Positions 50,203 through 57,539 of a stretch of DNA of 57,864 nucleotides are shown here, one piece after another. Position 1 is the first letter of the stretch; every line of letters starts with the position of its first letter. The DNA comes from Patescibacteria group bacterium. GTDB taxonomy: Bacteria; Patescibacteriota; Microgenomatia; UBA1406; GWC2-37-13. The stretch covers positions 1 to 57,864 of the forward strand of contig JAMCTE010000010.1 in assembly GCA_023381015.1 (NCBI GenBank), in the 5' to 3' direction. The translations under genes were made by a program, and so were the position numbers. The notes under the pieces were generated by a model. The model was not told the origin of the DNA, searched no databases, and saw nothing but the letters and a program-made list of their open reading frames with translations.

Positions 50203-50886
50203 TTAATTTCCAATATTTAGGCTCAAGCCTTCTATATAGCCAAATATTTTCCTTAATAAGTCAACACTTTTTTTAACTTTAATCCTTAAAACTCCATGGT
50301 AATCGTTTTTGTTTTCATACTGTTTTTTCCAAACTGATTTTTGAAAATATGGTTTCGAAAATTGGTTTAGGGGAATTGCCAATGCTTTCGACCAGAATTT
50401 TTCCAATTTATTGATCCTATTTCTATAGGAAATATTGGCGGTTACTCTCAATATGAGATCTTTATGAGAAATGTCAAATACCTCTTTTAACCAATAGACA
50501 AAAAATCTGGAAATGTTGACGTCGCTTGAGGCAAGTCCGACCTGATGGTCTTTTTTAAAGCCTTCACCCCAATAAAGCGCAATCCCAACCAACAGGGTAT
50601 CTCTCTTCGACAGACTTCCTATCTCTTTAACGCCTTTATTTTTTAGAAATAAGATTTTCTTTTCAAACTCTTTTTTCTTTTTTAAATAGTAATCCAACCT
50701 TTTTCCGTAAAATGGGTCGGTTTGCCTTTTGCGAAGGGTTTCAATTTGTTTCTGAGTCAGCCTGATGTCTTTTACCCAGAAACTGACGCTGCTTGGGGAA
50801 ACGCCAAGTGAATTAGCGATCTTTTTTATGCTTTCACCCTTTCTCCTTAATTGACGCGATTTGAGTTTCTCCTTTGATTTAGCCAT
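50203..50886 (-). CDS. HTH protein with degenerate LAGLIDADG-like domain (227 aa)
   Basis: The N-terminus has a helix-turn-helix (RRKGESIKKIANSLGVSPSS). The rest has a single LAGLIDADG-like helix LVGIALYWGEGFK, then VGLASSDVNISRFFVYWLKEVF, a WSKALAIPLNQFSKPYF block, and a closing GVLRIKVKKS...IFGYIEGL. This is a widespread family with a 'YWGEG' acidic motif; endonuclease activity is not established. It lies divergently only 85 bases from the intron-containing tRNA, so a link to that intron is possible but unproven. Confidence 0.65.
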   Translation of the reverse strand: MAKSKEKLKSRQLRRKGESIKKIANSLGVSPSSVSFWVKDIRLTQKQIETLRKRQTDPFYGKRLDYYLKKKKEFEKKILFLKNKGVKEIGSLSKRDTLLVGIALYWGEGFKKDHQVGLASSDVNISRFFVYWLKEVFDISHKDLILRVTANISYRNRINKLEKFWSKALAIPLNQFSKPYFQKSVWKKQYENKNDYHGVLRIKVKKSVDLLRKIFGYIEGLSLNIGN

Positions 50887-50971
50887 AGGGTTCTATAGTC
50901 TATACTATCATATTCGATTTTAGTTAACAAATAGGATCGTCTTAATGTATAATAATTATGTACTTTTATAT

Positions 50972-51241
50972 TACGGGGTAGTGTACGGCCGCACAGGAGG
51001 CTTAAAATAATGGGCTCATATGAAAGCAATTTCTTATGATAATTGGCTTATAACGGCGGATTCCTATTCAATATAGGAGAACGCCGCGGGAAGGAAATAT
51101 CAAGTCATATTTCTACCTGTAGAGACTGAACGCCAACCCCCGCATAACGCGGGGTGAAGACACAGTCCGACACTCTGGGTAACTGGAGAAACTTTTTGCA
51201 TAATCTCCTAGACCGTGGTTCGACTCCCGGCCCCGTAACCA
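50972..51241 (+). tRNA. tRNA(CAU) interrupted by a group I intron
   Basis: Acceptor arms TACGGGG (50972-50978) and CCCCGTA (51231-51237) pair perfectly, followed by A and encoded CCA (51239-51241). D arm 50981-50994. Anticodon stem GGAGG (50996-51000) with TCTCC (51204-51208). After splicing the loop is CT-CAT-AA, giving anticodon CAU (51199-51201). TTCGACT is the T loop. The T stem pairs perfectly only if T51216 is bulged. CAU could be elongator Met or lysidine-modified Ile; a U1-A72 pair is unusual for either. It lacks initiator features. Confidence 0.8.
51003..51198 (+). ncRNA. Group I self-splicing intron in the tRNA anticodon loop (196 nt)
   Basis: The P7 core is clear: R strand TAGAGACTGAACG and S strand AAGACACAGTCCGA, pairing GACTG (51124-51128) with CAGTC (51163-51167). 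Between them lies P8 (CCCCGC 51138-51143 with GCGGGG 51149-51154). The 5' exon ends in U (51002), which can form the U-G wobble with G51013 in P1 (GGCT with GGCT). The intron ends in G51198. Size and position (between U33 and C34 of a CAU anticodon) resemble the tRNA-Ile(CAU) intron of Azoarcus. No ORF lies inside. Confidence 0.85.
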
Positions 51242-51244
51242 AAT

Positions 51245-51580
51245 TTACTTAAAAAATATCTGCCACCATTTCTGCCAGTTGGCGAGAGCCGGCGTCGGGG
51301 TGACGACGACCGACGGCGTCGGTGAAGGAATGATAAAAGCGACTTCATTATTTTTTAAAAGGTTTAATTTGTTTCTGATGGTTTTTTCCACTTCCTGGGT
51401 ACTTTTTTCCTTGACAATCTCGGTTTTTAATTCAATCTGTTGCTTGTTTTCGGTTTCGTATTCTTTTTTTGTTTGTTGGTAAAAAGAGAGTTTGCTCTTG
51501 TAGTTGAAGACGTTCGGGACGAGCGAAGAAAAAAGAAAGATAACAAAAAGAGCGAAAAAAATTTTTTTAATGGTTGCCAT
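51245..51580 (-). CDS. FtsB/DivIC-like septum formation initiator protein (111 aa)
   Basis: One membrane helix (residues 5 to 23), a coiled coil (about 28 to 75, KEYETENKQQIELKTEIVKE) and NKLNLLKNNEVAFIIP, the typical FtsB/DivIC end, then a short Pro/Thr tail (PSPTPSVVVTPTPAL). It would act in the divisome with FtsL/FtsQ. It overlaps the yqeY gene by 14 bases and its stop is 3 bases after the tRNA CCA. Confidence 0.75.
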   Translation of the reverse strand: MATIKKIFFALFVIFLFSSLVPNVFNYKSKLSFYQQTKKEYETENKQQIELKTEIVKEKSTQEVEKTIRNKLNLLKNNEVAFIIPSPTPSVVVTPTPALANWQKWWQIFFK

Positions 51581-52010
51581 AGGCGGAAAGGATAGCCATG
51601 ATCCGGCCCGGGTCGGCTTTTGCCTTGAGAGCTTTCATGCAAATGCCGATGATCGCTTTCGGATTTTGGTCGAAGACGGCTTTGTTGTCGCTTACGATTT
51701 TGTCGATTTCCTTTTTCAAATCGGCATCGCTCATCTCGGCCGGTAAGTATTGGGAAATGATTTCCAGTTGCTTTTTGTTGGCTGCGACCAGGTCGGGACG
51801 GTTGCCTTTTTCAAAGGCGTCAATCGATTCCTTTAACTCTTTGGCGAATTTTTTCAGGACGACAAGAGCTTCCTCATCGTCAAGATCGGATTTTTTTTCG
51901 ATTTCCTTGTTTTTTACTTGGGCAATCACGAAACGGAGGACGCTCAATTTATCCTTATCGCCGGATTTAAGAGCGGCAATCTGATCGGCTTGTAATTTCT
52001 GCCTTAACAT
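51567..52010 (-). CDS. GatB/YqeY domain protein (147 aa)
   Basis: A YqeY-type helical domain: LRQKLQADQIAALKSGDKDKL, SVLRFVIAQVKNKEIEK, LEIISQYLPAEMSDADLKKEI and GICMKALKAKADPGRIMAIL. Related to the tail of GatB that handles tRNA in amidotransferases, but free-standing. Start MLRQK at 52010 is preceded by TATAAT (52017-52022 complement) at 6 bases, which excludes the longer frame. Confidence 0.9.
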   Translation of the reverse strand: MLRQKLQADQIAALKSGDKDKLSVLRFVIAQVKNKEIEKKSDLDDEEALVVLKKFAKELKESIDAFEKGNRPDLVAANKKQLEIISQYLPAEMSDADLKKEIDKIVSDNKAVFDQNPKAIIGICMKALKAKADPGRIMAILSAYGNH

Positions 52011-52073
52011 ATGATAATTATATACTCTACGATGAATCGAGGCAATAAGTTGCGTCGTCGTAGGCAATCAGCC

Positions 52074-52472
52074 ATGAAAAGAAAGACCGACAAAGACATC
52101 TTGGAGGTCATCAGCAACTTCCAGAGGTTTTTGGATCACAAACCGCCGCTCAAGAAGATGTATGAGGAAATCCAGATGATGAAGTTCAAGGTCAAACCGA
52201 TCAAGGGGGATTTGTCCACGGTCGATTTGAAAAACGAGAAGTTTATCGCCACGCTGTGGAGTTTGGGTAAACTCGACGAATTCTTCCAAAAAGAGTACGA
52301 CAAGCTGACGCCGAAAAACCGGGAGTTATTTTCGAGGGTTTTCGATAGCATTTACCATAAATATCAGCAGGAATTGAACAAGGTCAGCCTCCATTTCGAG
52401 AAGCCTTCACGAGAGACTAATTTCTTGGAAGTGGAAATATTCAAGGAAAAACAGACGAAAAAAGTTAATTGA
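52074..52472 (+). CDS. Hypothetical helical protein (132 aa)
   Basis: Soluble, charged, helical protein (MKRKTDKDILEVISNFQRFL...). Family not recognised. Start at 52074 is my choice; in-frame ATGs at 52011 and 52032 would overlap the yqeY promoter. It lies just upstream of the DEDD exonuclease and probably shares its transcript. Confidence 0.6.
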   Translation: MKRKTDKDILEVISNFQRFLDHKPPLKKMYEEIQMMKFKVKPIKGDLSTVDLKNEKFIATLWSLGKLDEFFQKEYDKLTPKNRELFSRVFDSIYHKYQQELNKVSLHFEKPSRETNFLEVEIFKEKQTKKVN

Positions 52473-52477
52473 CTCTC

Positions 52478-53056
52478 ATGAAAAAATTTCCTGTGGTTCT
52501 TGATCTGGAAACAAAACATAGTTTTCGCGACTTTGATGACCCGAAAAAACTGGGGATCACCGTGGTTGCCATATATGACTATCGGGATGGCCAGGGCAGG
52601 GTATTTGAAGAGAAGGAATTAAACCAGCTGTTTCCTATACTTGAATCTTCCTCTTATGTCATCGGCTATAACGTGATCAATTTTGACATCGCCGTTCTTC
52701 AAGCTTACTATCCGGGCAAGGTGGAGGTCTTTGGCGCTTTCGACATCCTGGACGACATAAAAAACAAGATCGGCAAAAGGATTTCTTTGAACGAAGTGAT
52801 CGGCGCGACTCTGGGAAAGAAAAAGACCGGTCACGGCTTCCAGGCGATCGAACTATATAAGGAGGGGCGGATTGACGAGCTCAAGGACTACTGTCTCCAT
52901 GACACCATGTTCACCAAGGAGCTTTTTGAATACGGGGTGAAAAACAACGAGATCTTTTATATGACAGCGACCGGTAAAGTTTCGATCAAGGTCGACTGGA
53001 AAAAATATCTCGAGGGCCAGGAGGGCAAAGACGTTCCATTGACGCTACCTTTTTAG
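52478..53056 (+). CDS. RNase H-fold DEDD-type exonuclease-like protein (192 aa)
   Basis: Motifs in order: VVLDLETKHSF (DxE), VIGYNVINFDIAVLQ (N-x2-FD), and DELKDYCLHDTMFTKELF (YCxxD). This order and spacing fit the DnaQ-like/YprB family of 3'-5' exonucleases, where these acids bind two metals. Substrate DNA or RNA cannot be told. The stop overlaps the convergent membrane gene by 12 bases. Confidence 0.75.
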   Translation: MKKFPVVLDLETKHSFRDFDDPKKLGITVVAIYDYRDGQGRVFEEKELNQLFPILESSSYVIGYNVINFDIAVLQAYYPGKVEVFGAFDILDDIKNKIGKRISLNEVIGATLGKKKTGHGFQAIELYKEGRIDELKDYCLHDTMFTKELFEYGVKNNEIFYMTATGKVSIKVDWKKYLEGQEGKDVPLTLPF

Positions 53057-53458
53057 GAGGAAAAAAAGCTTTCCGTAGGCGATCAAACTCGCCAAAAATC
53101 CGATCGACATGACGTAAGAGGCGATTTGGGACGGAGTATTCTTGAGAGCGACGGTCGATACCCCCGCCAGAAAAGACAAGACAATGGCGCCAAAAGCAAA
53201 GAAGCTGGTTTTTTTGACCGCTGCCTTTTCGCTTTTAAGACCGAGAACTAAAGTGGCGATGCTGCCGGTCAACAGACCCAAGCCGACAAAGGCGTGCAAA
53301 CCGAAAACAATTTTCGGGAAGATGCCCTCGGTTTTGAAGGCTGGATCTTCCGGTGCGGCGGCGAACATGTTGACGTACATGCCCAAAAGATACTGGATTA
53401 TCAAGACGATGATCATCGCCGCGGCATTCCTTTCAAAGAGATTATTTTGTTTTTTCAT
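53045..53458 (-). CDS. Four-helix membrane protein (137 aa)
   Basis: Hydrophobic segments at about residues 12 to 32, 48 to 72, 82 to 102 and 110 to 132, with a histidine in the second (VFGLHAFVGLGLLTG). The layout resembles small cytochrome b561- or COX15-like proteins, but there is no second histidine pair to support heme binding. Function unknown. Confidence 0.6.
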   Translation of the reverse strand: MKKQNNLFERNAAAMIIVLIIQYLLGMYVNMFAAAPEDPAFKTEGIFPKIVFGLHAFVGLGLLTGSIATLVLGLKSEKAAVKKTSFFAFGAIVLSFLAGVSTVALKNTPSQIASYVMSIGFLASLIAYGKLFFLLKR

Positions 53459-53546
53459 GGTGTTTTACAACTTTAAATAATACAAAAATTATATTAGTTT
53501 AAAAAAAGCAAAGCAAGTCCGGCTTGGATTTTGATAAAATATTTTT

Positions 53547-53831
53547 ATGAGTCAATTGACGGATGACCAAAAGAAAAGGTATCGGGAAGAGCTACCCGAT
53601 TGGACGATAGTCGAGGACAGAAAAATCGAAAAAGAATTCAAGTTCAAGGATTTCGCCGGAGCATTGGCTTTTGTCAACCAAGTCGGGGAGATCGCCGAGA
53701 AAATGAACCATCATCCGAATATCTACATCCACGGTTGGAACAAGGTAAAACTCACTCTGACGACTTTCGCGACCGGCGGGCTGTCGAGCAACGATTTCAT
53801 CGAAGCGCAAAGGATCAATCGCCTAAAATAA
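53547..53831 (+). CDS. Pterin-4a-carbinolamine dehydratase-like protein (94 aa)
   Basis: Complete PCD fold: LTDDQKKRYREELPDWTIV, FKDFAGALAFVNQVGEIAEKMNHHPNIYIHGWNKV with the paired catalytic histidines, and TTFATGGLSSNDF. Dehydrates 4a-hydroxytetrahydropterins and occurs in bacteria without aromatic hydroxylases for other roles. TAAAAT at 53535-53540 ends 6 bases before the ATG. Confidence 0.9.
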   Translation: MSQLTDDQKKRYREELPDWTIVEDRKIEKEFKFKDFAGALAFVNQVGEIAEKMNHHPNIYIHGWNKVKLTLTTFATGGLSSNDFIEAQRINRLK

Positions 53832-53914
53832 CCTCAATTTTTTGGTAAAATATAATTTGCTCTTTGACACATCTATTTATCTATTTGTTTATTTGTAGAT
53901 TTGTTTATTTTATT

Positions 53915-53971
53915 TCCCCTGTAGCTTTTACCCCGCCTTGGCGGGGCAATCGGTACCTGCCGTCAGGCAGG
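53915..53971 (+). repeat. Partial tRNA-Asn copy interrupted by GC palindromes
   Basis: TCCCCTGTAGCT (53915-53926) matches the first 12 bases of the tRNA-Asn 76 bases downstream. CAATCGGTA (53947-53955) matches its next 9 bases. Between and after these lie palindromes CCCCGCCTTGGCGGGG (53931-53946) and CCTGCCGTCAGGCAGG (53956-53971). It looks like a duplicated tRNA 5' end split by repetitive palindromes. The remainder of 53832-53990 is AT-rich without a gene. Confidence 0.7.
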
Positions 53972-53990
53972 AAAAAGCGAAAGAATTTAT

Positions 53991-54066
53991 TCCCCTGTAG
54001 CTCAATCGGTAGAGCAGGTCGCTGTTAACGACAAGGTTACTGGTTCGAGTCCAGTCGGGGGAGCCA
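53991..54066 (+). tRNA. tRNA-Asn(GUU)
   Basis: Cloverleaf: acceptor TCCCCTG with CGGGGGA, D arm GCTC...GAGC, anticodon loop CTGTTAA (anticodon GTT), T arm ACTGG-TTCGAGT-CCAGT, discriminator G and encoded CCA (54064-54066). The 27-43 pair at the base of the anticodon stem is G-A. The recombinase remnant on the opposite strand ends inside this gene, identifying its 3' end as an integration target. Confidence 0.95.
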
Positions 54067-54366
54067 AAGTTTATTATCAGCACAATCTAAGATTGTATCG
54101 AAGGGTTTTAGCAAGTCATAACGGATCGTTCTACCTTCTAGGACAGGGTTCTGAAGTATCAACTTCAAAATCTGTCGTTTTTCTTCTATTTCAGAACCTT
54201 TGAAAAGTTCATAAGCTTGATTAGCAAGCTGTAGCAAGTAACTAGCTGTAATATAGTAATTGTCTTCTGCGTCTTGCAAACTGTTCAATTGATTATCAAT
54301 CTCATCAATTTTTGATCTAAACTCATTGTACATTTTGTCATGTTGATCAACAGTAATTCGCCACAT
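54037..54366 (-). pseudogene. 3' remnant of a serine recombinase ending in tRNA-Asn
   Basis: The frame encodes a recombinase C-terminal coiled coil: FRSKIDEIDNQLNSLQDAED, YYITASYLLQLANQAYELF, EIEEKRQILKLILQNPVLEG, then LLKPFDTIL. The end, NKLWLPRLDSNQ, is the complement of the tRNA T arm and acceptor. The catalytic domain is missing: upstream of about 54366 the frame continues for only 21 unrelated residues. So an ancestral integrase used the tRNA 3' end as attachment site and was later deleted. Confidence 0.75.
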
Positions 54367-54377
54367 CAATCCAAAAG

Positions 54378-54566
54378 ACAAGAGAACTATTAGGTAAAGA
54401 GGCCGAAAAGTTGACTGATGCACAGGCAATGAAAATAGAGGACGATATGAAAGTCCTTGCCAATATTATTATTGATGCTATTTTCAAAATGACTCCTAAG
54501 GAACGTAAAGCACTTGGTAAAAAGATAAGAAGAGAGAGATTGGGAAAAAAGAAACCAAGGTTGTAG
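54378..54566 (+). pseudogene. 5'-truncated small gene at the island junction
   Basis: An open frame ending at TAG 54566 encodes TRELLGKEAEKLTDAQAM followed by a basic helix ending RRERLGKKKPRL. It has no start codon before 54429, and an in-frame stop lies about ten codons upstream of 54378. It thus appears cut by the same rearrangement that truncated the recombinase. A 45-residue product from ATG 54429 is possible. Confidence 0.45.
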
Positions 54567-54577
54567 AATTAGACCAT

Positions 54578-55597
54578 ATGAAAATATTTGTATTCGGTGC
54601 AGGGGCTAGTCAAGCGGCACAACATGAGCTAACATATGGTAGAGAACATCCACAAAGAGCCCCTTTAATGAATGAACTTTTTAATAAGCAATATAATGAC
54701 AATATTGTAAACGGATTAAATTTGGATATAAATGAATGTAGATTAGAAGTAGAAAAGACTAAATCGTTAGAAAAGTGGCTTACTAACAGATGGGATGCGA
54801 TATCTGCGATTAAAACGGATGAAAAAAGAAGAGCAGAGTTAAGCTGGTTTGGGAATATAAACCTTTATATTTGGAATTTATTAAATAAAGTGTCGAAAAC
54901 CTATCCAAACGCACAAGGTTATTCATATCTTCTGAAAAAACTATATAGTAATGATGAAGAATTTGCGTTGATTTCATTTAATTACGACACTTTACTAGAC
55001 CAATCCTATCAAGACATATTTCGGAGATCATTATCATCACGGGCAGCTTATCTATCTGCAAGATTGATTAAACTTCATGGATCAGTTAATTGGTTTTTAA
55101 AAGGTAGAGATCAAGATACTGACCTTTCATATAATAGACACAGAAATGACATGGGAGTACGTATAAGAGCTATAGCTGAACAAATATATAATGGACCTCC
55201 TATGAGGTTGGATAAACTAGAGATTCTAGACCCAACGCATTCAAGCCTTACTACTATAAATCATATAATGGGTTATTTTGATGGATATTTTTATCCATTA
55301 TTATTTATGCCCTTAACAGGGAAAGCTTATAGCACAATATCTGATTTTAAAGAGGTAATGATACAGCAAGCAGAGGAGCTATTTAAAATCTCAAAAGATG
55401 TTTATCTAATCGGTTATAGTGCCAATGATGAACTTATATATGATTTACTTAGTAAAGCAACTTATGGAACCAAACTTCATGTAATAGGTCGACAATCAGC
55501 AAAGCAAATTGCTGAAAAAATATTTAGCAAAAATCCTAACCTAAAAGAGGGAATTATTAATGAAGAAGGATTTCTTAATTTTGTAAGTAAGTATTAA
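54578..55597 (+). CDS. SIR2-like NAD-binding/NADase-type protein (339 aa)
   Basis: A SIR2_2-type Rossmann protein: MKIFVFGAGASQAA (nucleotide loop), FALISFNYDTLLDQ (N135 and D137 of the catalytic N-Y-D), ARLIKLHGSVNW (H167) and DVYLIGYSANDELIYDLL. Proteins of this class are NADases in antiphage systems such as Thoeris, DSR and SIR2-HerA, killing or arresting infected cells by NAD depletion. No partner of those known systems is adjacent. TAGAAT at 54564-54569 ends 8 bases before the ATG. First gene of a three-gene locus in a tRNA-integrated island. Confidence 0.82.
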   Translation: MKIFVFGAGASQAAQHELTYGREHPQRAPLMNELFNKQYNDNIVNGLNLDINECRLEVEKTKSLEKWLTNRWDAISAIKTDEKRRAELSWFGNINLYIWNLLNKVSKTYPNAQGYSYLLKKLYSNDEEFALISFNYDTLLDQSYQDIFRRSLSSRAAYLSARLIKLHGSVNWFLKGRDQDTDLSYNRHRNDMGVRIRAIAEQIYNGPPMRLDKLEILDPTHSSLTTINHIMGYFDGYFYPLLFMPLTGKAYSTISDFKEVMIQQAEELFKISKDVYLIGYSANDELIYDLLSKATYGTKLHVIGRQSAKQIAEKIFSKNPNLKEGIINEEGFLNFVSKY

Positions 55598-55648
55598 TTG
55601 TTTAAATTGACAAAAATAAATTAAGGGATTATCCTATTGTAATCTACC

Positions 55649-56377
55649 ATGAGCCAAATTATTCAGATAGAACCATTTTCTAAAATCGTCGATACCTTTT
55701 GGGGGACTTTCTTAGGTGCGTTTGCGGCATTATTATTCTTACCCATAACTAATATCATAAGCAGGATTGTGAAAAGACGAGTTCAACACTACAACTCGTT
55801 AGTTCTTTTGGAAACTCAATTAAACGAAATGATAGGAATTATTAAAGATAATATCTATCTAATTCCAGCTTTTAAAAAAGCCATAATAAATGGAAATATT
55901 TATTGGAGTCTATTAAGGACAATACCGCTAGATAAGACTCATTTAACAAATTTAGCTGATATAGAATTGATAAATGATGTCTTTGAATTTTTTTACGATA
56001 CAAGAAAAATAAACGATGATGTAGAAAATTTAAATAAAGGATATGATGAACTCAAAAATGCCTTTATAGAGAAAAACATTACAGTAGAACATTATGCGGT
56101 TAATTCGAAACTCATAGCAGTTCATCTTGAATTAGTTGGAAAATTCTATGATGAGTTATTAGACAAATTAATAGGTCTATTAACCATTATTAGAATACAA
56201 ATAAGAAGAGATATGCCATTAGTTGTAAAAATACAAGAGTTCTTCTTTAGGAAAACTAGCGACAAAATTTCAATTAAAGAATTTAAAGAAGAAAAATCTA
56301 AATTAGAAGATGAGCTCGAAAAAAGCTCGGAAAAAAGTAGAGATGAAATCGCTAAAGTATCAAGTAAAAAAATATGA
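55649..56377 (+). CDS. Membrane-anchored coiled-coil protein in SIR2 locus (242 aa)
   Basis: A membrane helix at residues 18 to 38 (FWGTFLGAFAALLFLPITNI) is followed by a long helical region and a C-terminal charged coiled coil (KEEKSKLEDELEKSSEKSRD). Family not recognised. It follows the SIR2 gene by 51 bases and overlaps the next gene by 4 bases (ATGA). The topology would suit a membrane sensor or scaffold. Confidence 0.7.
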   Translation: MSQIIQIEPFSKIVDTFWGTFLGAFAALLFLPITNIISRIVKRRVQHYNSLVLLETQLNEMIGIIKDNIYLIPAFKKAIINGNIYWSLLRTIPLDKTHLTNLADIELINDVFEFFYDTRKINDDVENLNKGYDELKNAFIEKNITVEHYAVNSKLIAVHLELVGKFYDELLDKLIGLLTIIRIQIRRDMPLVVKIQEFFFRKTSDKISIKEFKEEKSKLEDELEKSSEKSRDEIAKVSSKKI

Positions 56378-56631
56378 AGAAATATGTATTTCAAGTAACT
56401 TCTTCAATATTCCAAGCATCTAGAGATGTTCAATATAACGAATTAGAACATAAGATTTTAAACGAGAAAATTGATGGAATTGAGATAGTCATTAAGGTTG
56501 ATAAACTAGATGACGTTAATAATAAGATAGAGGAAAATCTTAAAGAAATTATCGTTTTAAATTTTCTAGATTATCCTAATATAAAAAACTACAAATTTAA
56601 AGTTAAAGTAGTTAAAATTGAGGAGTTGTAA
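56374..56631 (+). CDS. Small acidic/basic protein, third gene of SIR2 locus (85 aa)
   Basis: Compact mixed alpha/beta protein (KKYVFQVTSSIFQASRDVQ... KVKVVKIEEL) with no recognised family. Translationally coupled to the membrane protein by ATGA. It could be an inhibitor, sensor or structural partner. Confidence 0.65.
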   Translation: MKKYVFQVTSSIFQASRDVQYNELEHKILNEKIDGIEIVIKVDKLDDVNNKIEENLKEIIVLNFLDYPNIKNYKFKVKVVKIEEL

Positions 56632-56823
56632 TTTGAATAAAGGATCCTTTAAGAAGCTGGAGTGATTGATAAGTAACTACAAACTCAGTTTTCCTATTCC
56701 TGAATAAGTCTACTAAGGGGAGCAAGTGATAGTTTAGGTCGTAAGAACAATCTAAATAATAAAATAACCTTCAGTATTTAAGCCTTCTTAATTTACTATT
56801 TCTTACCTGATATAATTTTATAT

Positions 56824-57360
56824 ATGCTTGATGATAAAAACAGTTTCGAAATTATTAAGCCGGAATCTACAACTGATTTATCTTTTAAAAGCCCTTTCCA
56901 ACCTTATGACGTAAGAAATGATGATAGAACGACTGTAACTTCTGTTGGTTTAGAAATGCAAAGAGCGATTATGAGTGCTGGCATACTTCAACCTGGTGAA
57001 AACATATTCGTGCCTGATTTTTTTGCCTTTATTCTTTTACCTCTGCCACCTAACGCAAAACCTGGAATAGAGAGAGAAGCTATTCCTGCAGTAATGAGAA
57101 CCTCCGTTGAAATGGGTTCTCAATTCGCTCAGGGAATGATAGAAGCTGAAGAAAAACAAATAAAAGAATGGGAAGCTAACAAAACAAACTGGAGATATAT
57201 CGATTTATATTCTCCAGAACCAAATACACCAATTGAGAGATTATTTCAAGAACATCATGTTGATTATTCAAAAGGAGAAGGATTGAGATTTTTGGCATAT
57301 GGAGGAAGAAGTGTTAATCGATCAGTCCCCGCTCCAAAATTACAAGCAGGAACTAAATAA
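56824..57360 (+). CDS. Hypothetical protein (178 aa)
   Basis: Soluble protein of unrecognised family; the central part reads FVPDFFAFILLPLPPNAKPG and a helical EMGSQFAQGMIEAEEKQIKEWE follows. The C-terminus is Pro/Arg-rich. TATAAT at 56811-56816 lies 7 bases before the ATG. The 192 bases before it and the 179 bases after it hold nothing I can identify. Confidence 0.6.
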   Translation: MLDDKNSFEIIKPESTTDLSFKSPFQPYDVRNDDRTTVTSVGLEMQRAIMSAGILQPGENIFVPDFFAFILLPLPPNAKPGIEREAIPAVMRTSVEMGSQFAQGMIEAEEKQIKEWEANKTNWRYIDLYSPEPNTPIERLFQEHHVDYSKGEGLRFLAYGGRSVNRSVPAPKLQAGTK

Positions 57361-57539
57361 TTGTTATGTTGAATAAGTTCTAATTGTCTCAGCGACAGGG
57401 AGTCAATTTTTCTTATTATGACCGATTAATTTTCCATGTAATAATAAAAATCTCTGTACCGGATAAACTTCGGCGGCTCGTAGTAAAATATGAATATGGC
57501 TCACGTACAAAATGTTATTCGTTCGATTCAACGTACGGG

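Noticed and set aside
50970-51241. tmRNA (ssrA) in place of a split tRNA
   Set aside because: The ends pair like a tRNA and the length is near tmRNA size, but there is no plausible tag frame ending in AA-stop, and the interior matches group I P7/P8 elements with a CAU anticodon loop restored by splicing.
51001-51241. tRNA-Leu(UAA) intron as in cyanobacteria
   Set aside because: The 5' exon reads CTTAA, which at first looks like a UAA anticodon, but the variable region is only 4 to 5 bases, and the intron must end in G51198, giving CAU.
54367-54429. Full-length gene reading MPVHQSTFRPLYL as N-terminus of the recombinase remnant
   Set aside because: These residues do not resemble a recombinase and overlap the opposite-strand remnant, so they are junction sequence read through by chance.
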